Positions 22,458-25,199 of a DNA stretch of 25,199 nt are shown in pieces. A model generated the notes under the pieces. It was not told the origin of the DNA and did not search any database. It saw only the letters and a list, made by a program, of their open reading frames with translations. Each line of letters opens with the position of its first letter. Positions within the stretch are counted from its first letter, which is position 1. Source of the stretch: Bacteroidales bacterium UBA6340 (GTDB taxonomy: Bacteria > Bacteroidota > Bacteroidia > Bacteroidales > Paludibacteraceae); assembly GCA_002440265.1 (NCBI GenBank), contig DJSG01000075.1, positions 1 through 25,199 of the forward strand. Direction: 5' to 3'. The position numbers were made by a program, and so were the translations under genes.

Positions 22458-23012
22458 TCACTGTTTCTTCGGCGATAGGTTCAGTATCATTCGCTTGCCC
22501 TCGAGGTTAGGCAATGCATCGGGCTTGCCATACTCCGCCAAATCGTTGGCAAAACGTGCCAGCAGCAGTTCCCCCTGCTCCTTGAATACGATACTGCGCC
22601 CGCGGAAGAATACATACGCCTTCACTTTGTTGCCGTCTTTTAGGAACTCTTGCGCATGCTTCAACTTGAAGTTGTAGTCGTGGTCGTCGGTCTGAGGTCC
22701 GAAACGTATCTCTTTCACCTCCATCTTCTTGGAGTTCGCCTTCATCTCTTTCTCTTTGCGTTTCTTTTGGTAAAGGAACTTCTGATAATCGAGTATTCGG
22801 CATACAGGAGGAGCGGCATTCGGCGAAATCTCTACCAGGTCAAGGTTCTGCTCGTCCGCCATACGCATAGCGGCTTGAAACGAATAGATACCTTGCTCTA
22901 CATTGTCGCCCACAAGGCGAACTTCACTGACGCCGCGAATCTTGTCGTTGATACGATTGGGCATCTCTTTCTCTACTCGACCACGCTGTGGTCTGTTGGG
23001 TGTTGTTGCTAT
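22458..23012 (-). CDS. infC: Translation initiation factor IF-3, probable AUA start
   Basis: IF-3 binds the 30S subunit and checks the start codon and initiator tRNA. The protein shows LDLVEISPNAAPPVCRILDY, QKFLYQKKRKEKEMKA, VKEIRFGPQTDDHDYNFKLK and VKAYVFFRGRSIVFKEQGE, all diagnostic. The first ATG (22964) would place the start immediately before the conserved PNRINDKIRG and remove the basic N-terminal tail. Upstream, the frame is open only to a TAA at 23030-23028, with no ATG, GTG or TTG; the sequence AGGAGG (23026-23021) lies 8 nt before an ATA at 23012. From there the product is 184 residues, (M)ATTPNRPQRGRVEKEMPNR. E. coli infC uses AUU, another non-AUG codon, so this start fits known biology. 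The family call is certain; the start is a strong inference. Confidence 0.95.
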   Translation of the reverse strand: MATTPNRPQRGRVEKEMPNRINDKIRGVSEVRLVGDNVEQGIYSFQAAMRMADEQNLDLVEISPNAAPPVCRILDYQKFLYQKKRKEKEMKANSKKMEVKEIRFGPQTDDHDYNFKLKHAQEFLKDGNKVKAYVFFRGRSIVFKEQGELLLARFANDLAEYGKPDALPNLEGKRMILNLSPKKQ

Positions 23013-23020
23013 AGTTTTTT

Positions 23021-23026
23021 CCTCCT
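23021..23026 (-). promoter_or_regulatory. Shine-Dalgarno AGGAGG that sets the infC start
   Basis: A perfect AGGAGG 8 nt in front of the ATA at 23012-23010. Strong Shine-Dalgarno sites are uncommon in Bacteroidota, and I see none of comparable strength at the other genes here, so it supports the non-AUG start. Confidence 0.8.
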
Positions 23027-23120
23027 GTTAAGTGGCGGGAGATTGCTTCCGAAGTTCTCCCATGCTTCTGCTTTTCCGCTAAATTGTTTATATACAAACC
23101 CTTTCTCACGAAAATGCGCG

Positions 23121-23152
23121 CAAAATTACGTTTTTTTTTTCATTCCGACAAA
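23121..23152 (-). promoter_or_regulatory. Promoter of infC-rpmI-rplT
   Basis: On the minus strand TTTG (23152-23149), 20 bp, TAATTTTG (23128-23121): a full consensus match. The leader would run about 100 nt to the ATA start. It is divergent from the promoter at 23188-23219. Confidence 0.75.
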
Positions 23153-23187
23153 TAAATCTGTAAAAATGTGTAATTTAAATGTGTATA

Positions 23188-23219
23188 TTTGTGGGTGTCA
23201 AAGAATTTTTCTACTTTTG
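23188..23219 (+). promoter_or_regulatory. Promoter of the OB-repeat lipoprotein gene
   Basis: TTTG (23188-23191), 20 bp, TACTTTTG (23212-23219). The -33 TTTG is itself the end of a TATATTTG motif (23184-23191), a possible second start point. The leader to the ATG at 23283 would be about 58 nt. Confidence 0.75.
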
Positions 23220-23282
23220 TGGGCTATTTTGAGTGTATCATTATGCTCGTAGTCTTTTTTTCAACGCAATCAATCAACTGAA

Positions 23283-24221
23283 ATGAAATCTTTCCGCTTT
23301 ACTTTCTTTGCCTTCTTGGCAGTAGCCCTTGGCGTTACATCTTGCAAGGAATCACCCTATATCAATAGTCCCGGGGATAACGGCAATAACCTGGATGCCA
23401 TCCCTACCGCACCGATACCTACAGGGATAGACATTCCCGATAGTGCCATTACTGTGGCGGAAGCACGACAAATCTGTTCGCAGTTGGCAAGCGGGGCAAC
23501 TACTACGGAGAAATACTATGTCAAAGGGTGGGTGCAGAATGTAGCCTCCGGGCATGCTGATGCAGTGTCCGGTTACGGAAACGGCTTGTTCTATATGGCG
23601 GACATCAGCACGGGTACATCTACCCGCACTTTCTACGCCTACCAGGTTATGGGCAAAGACGGCAAACGTCTTCCCGCACCGGAGGCGGTCGCAGCGGGCG
23701 ACTATGTGGTTATTTATGGTAACCTGACCAACTACAACGGTATATACGAAACTACAGGACGCGGTGCGGCGCAAATCTATTCCAGTACCAACGACATCTT
23801 CAACGGCAAGATTGATACCACCCTCATTACTCCCGACCCCGAAGGGGCGGATGTGCCAGAAGGTACGCTTACCGTCTATCAGGCAAACGCTATTTGTGAT
23901 ACATTAGCAAACGGACAATCCACTCCTACCGAGGTGTATATCAAAGGATATGTGCGCAAGAACAGTACCGATAAGGCTACTATCGAAAAATATGGTAATG
24001 CCAACTTCACGATTGCACCTACTATTGACGATTCTTCCTATTCAACGTTCTATATCTACCAAGTGTATGGTAAGAACAAACAAAGACTCACCAGTCTCGA
24101 CCAAGTAAAAGAAGGCGACTTTGTGGTGGTTCGTGGCAAACTGACCAACTACAACGGCACCTATGAGACGGTCGGTCGTGGTGCTTCCTATATCTATTAT
24201 AGCAACAATCCGAATTGGTAA
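23283..24221 (+). CDS. Lipoprotein with two OB-like repeats
   Basis: A 312-residue lipoprotein: MKSFRFTFFAFLAVALGVTS ends at lipobox Cys21 (GVTSC). After a Pro-rich linker (40-53) come two homologous domains of about 110 residues: 56-167 (ITVAEARQICSQLASGATTT, YYVKGWVQNV, GLFYMADI, TFYAYQVMGKDGKRL, GDYVVIYGNLTNYNGIYETT) and 195-306 (LTVYQANAICDTLANGQSTP, VYIKGYVRKN, STFYIYQVYGKNKQRL, GDFVVVRGKLTNYNGTYETV). The order of strands and the GDxVVxxGxLTNY signature match the repeats of the secreted protein at 14179-15369, so both belong to one family of OB-like surface proteins. Function unknown. A gene for a small barrel protein follows after 47 bp. Confidence 0.85.
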   Translation: MKSFRFTFFAFLAVALGVTSCKESPYINSPGDNGNNLDAIPTAPIPTGIDIPDSAITVAEARQICSQLASGATTTEKYYVKGWVQNVASGHADAVSGYGNGLFYMADISTGTSTRTFYAYQVMGKDGKRLPAPEAVAAGDYVVIYGNLTNYNGIYETTGRGAAQIYSSTNDIFNGKIDTTLITPDPEGADVPEGTLTVYQANAICDTLANGQSTPTEVYIKGYVRKNSTDKATIEKYGNANFTIAPTIDDSSYSTFYIYQVYGKNKQRLTSLDQVKEGDFVVVRGKLTNYNGTYETVGRGASYIYYSNNPNW

Positions 24222-24268
24222 ACAAACAAATTAATTCTATTTTCAATAATTTCATTACATTCATTTTT

Positions 24269-24754
24269 ATGAAAAAGTACTTACTTGTTGCCGTTATGGC
24301 AATCGTGAGCGTTGCGTATGTCAACGCACAACCCCGTGCAATCGGTGCTAACTTGGGTTCAGACCTTGGCTTCTCCTATCAACATGGTTTTGGAGAGAAG
24401 AATATGTTGGATGTTGCAGTCTCCCTGCCGTTCTACTATGGTGGTATTGGTATTGGTGGAAAGGTAACTTACGATTGGATCGATCCGTTCAATGCTCCTG
24501 TACCTTGGAATAATAAAGGTGAGTGGCATTGGTATATGGGTGTTGGTGGTGCTGCCGGAGCCTATGGTCTTGGTGTTGGTAATTATTTCTTTGCAGGTGT
24601 TGCCGGACACATCGGTATTGAATATGATTTCTGGTTTCCTTTCCAACTTTCATTGGATTGGCGTCCTACTATTGGTGTTAGTAATGCTGTGAGTTATTGG
24701 ATTGACCCCTATGGATTCGCTAATTTAAGCCTCGGCGTACGCTACAAATTCTAA
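24269..24754 (+). CDS. Small outer-membrane beta-barrel protein
   Basis: A 161-residue protein from the ATG at 24269, chosen because it gives a clean signal peptide, MKKYLLVAVMAIVSVAYVNA, and clears the upstream gene; an ATG at 24215 would overlap the preceding stop and add 18 residues with no signal character. The mature part consists of Gly- and aromatic-rich strands (NLGSDLGFSYQHGFGEKNML, AVSLPFYYGGIGIGGKVTYD, GHIGIEYDFWFPFQLSLDWR) and ends in the barrel-type LGVRYKF. It would form about eight strands. I do not recognise a named family. Codon use leans to T-ending codons, unlike the GC-richer genes to the left. A strong terminator follows after 23 bp. Confidence 0.78.
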   Translation: MKKYLLVAVMAIVSVAYVNAQPRAIGANLGSDLGFSYQHGFGEKNMLDVAVSLPFYYGGIGIGGKVTYDWIDPFNAPVPWNNKGEWHWYMGVGGAAGAYGLGVGNYFFAGVAGHIGIEYDFWFPFQLSLDWRPTIGVSNAVSYWIDPYGFANLSLGVRYKF

Positions 24755-24777
24755 TCGGTTAGAATCCATAACATCTT

Positions 24778-24814
24778 AAAAGAGACTGTCTGACAAGTGC
24801 AGGCAGTCTCTTTT
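24778..24814 (+). terminator. Terminator after the small barrel gene
   Basis: A 15-bp stem, AAAAGAGACTGTCTG (24778-24792) with CAGGCAGTCTCTTTT (24800-24814), one G-U pair, loop ACAAGTG, followed by ATTATG. The A-rich/T-rich ends make it usable on both strands, where polA converges. Confidence 0.9.
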
Positions 24815-24834
24815 ATTATGCTCTTGGGTATGGA

Positions 24835-24855
24835 GACGACGCGTCTCGCGTCGTC
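24835..24855 (+). repeat. 21-bp palindrome, copy 3 of the dispersed GACGACGCG element
   Basis: The same arms GACGACGCG and CGCGTCGTC, centre TCT, 20 bp past the terminator hairpin and preceded by TATGGA as in copy 1 (TATGGGA). The orientation is opposite to that of copies 1 and 2. Confidence 0.85.
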
Positions 24856-24932
24856 AAAAGCGGTCTTTTTCTGAATAATAGGCTTTCTTTTTTACTTATT
24901 AGACATCCTCGTCGTGTAAATCAATCGTTAGT

Positions 24933-25199
24933 TTAGTGCGCCTCCAGCCAGTTTTTCCCTACGCCGCAGTCCGCAATCAGCGGCACCGACAGCGATACCA
25001 CTCCCTGCATCTCCTCCAACACTAGTGTGCGGGCACGTTCCACCTCGGCAACAGGTACGTTGAAGTTCAATTCGTCGTGCACCTGCATAATCATCTGCGT
25101 CTTCATACCTTCCTCGTGCAAACGGCGGTGGATACTCACCATCGCTATCTTGATGATGTCGGCGGCAGAGCCTTGAAGCGGCGTATTCATCGCCATACG
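24933..25199 (-). CDS. polA: DNA polymerase I, C-terminal end, 5' part beyond the window
   Basis: The last 88 codons of a polA gene. The frame is open to the window edge, so the true start lies outside. Seen: RMAMNTPLQGSAADIIKIAM, part of the polymerase domain, and motif C QVHDELNFNVP, whose HDE holds the catalytic metal-binding Asp. The end, ADCGVGKNWLEAH, is the usual polA C-terminus. The enzyme fills gaps in repair and removes Okazaki primers. It converges on the small barrel gene, and the two are separated by the terminator at 24778-24814. Confidence 0.96.
   Translation of the reverse strand, partial: RMAMNTPLQGSAADIIKIAMVSIHRRLHEEGMKTQMIMQVHDELNFNVPVAEVERARTLVLEEMQGVVSLSVPLIADCGVGKNWLEAH

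Noticed and set aside
24215..24268. Earlier ATG of the small barrel gene
   Set aside because: It would overlap the upstream stop and put 18 non-signal residues before a perfect signal peptide that starts at 24269.

Overview
The window looks like a chromosomal segment from a member of the Bacteroidales (Bacteroidota); I cannot name the genus. The evidence is the set of typical Bacteroidota genes: RNase Y behind ZapA, a pdxJ-exbB-exbD-tonB cluster, a DUF3078 barrel protein, an LptD-type LPS assembly protein, a TonB-dependent receptor with an N-terminal carboxypeptidase-regulatory-like domain, WG repeats and choice-of-anchor J lipoproteins. The promoters also fit: several match the Bacteroidota consensus TTTG / TAnnTTTG with exactly 20 bp between the boxes. 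No tRNA, rRNA, transposase, phage gene or CRISPR array was seen.

Left part (1-8943, all minus strand, read right to left). pdxJ leads a tight operon, pdxJ-exbB-exbD-tonB-DJ-1, with a DUF3078 outer-membrane protein close behind. Then comes zapB-like/zapA/rny, with a stop/start overlap between the first two, and after a terminator two consecutive nucleotide-sugar dehydrogenases (TviB/WecC type, then a Ugd cut by the window edge). The last two mark the border of a surface-polysaccharide locus.

Middle (8944-14178). A 721-bp gene-free stretch carries the pdxJ promoter, C-rich 33-bp repeats, 11-bp repeats, a perfect 15-bp hairpin and six 22-bp direct repeats. It leads into a WG-repeat lipoprotein gene and then lptD, both on the plus strand and each with a consensus promoter. 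A bidirectional terminator separates lptD from the next, convergent gene.

Right part (14179-23012, minus strand). infC-rpmI-rplT comes first in transcription order; infC appears to start at an AUA codon behind a perfect AGGAGG. An SGNH hydrolase follows, then a three-gene set: TonB-dependent receptor, lipoprotein with an OB-like and a choice-of-anchor J domain, and secreted protein with three OB-like repeats. At 23283-24754, on the plus strand, are a lipoprotein with two more copies of the same OB-like repeat and a small barrel protein, followed by a terminator and the 3' end of polA.

The least-described system here is the receptor plus OB-repeat proteins: a likely outer-membrane uptake or surface-binding machine whose ligand is unknown and which the ExbB-ExbD-TonB proteins of this window could energise. 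Three copies of a composite intergenic element (terminator hairpin plus a 21-bp palindrome) and a set of tandem repeats with periods of 11, 22 and 33 bp are the main non-coding signals.
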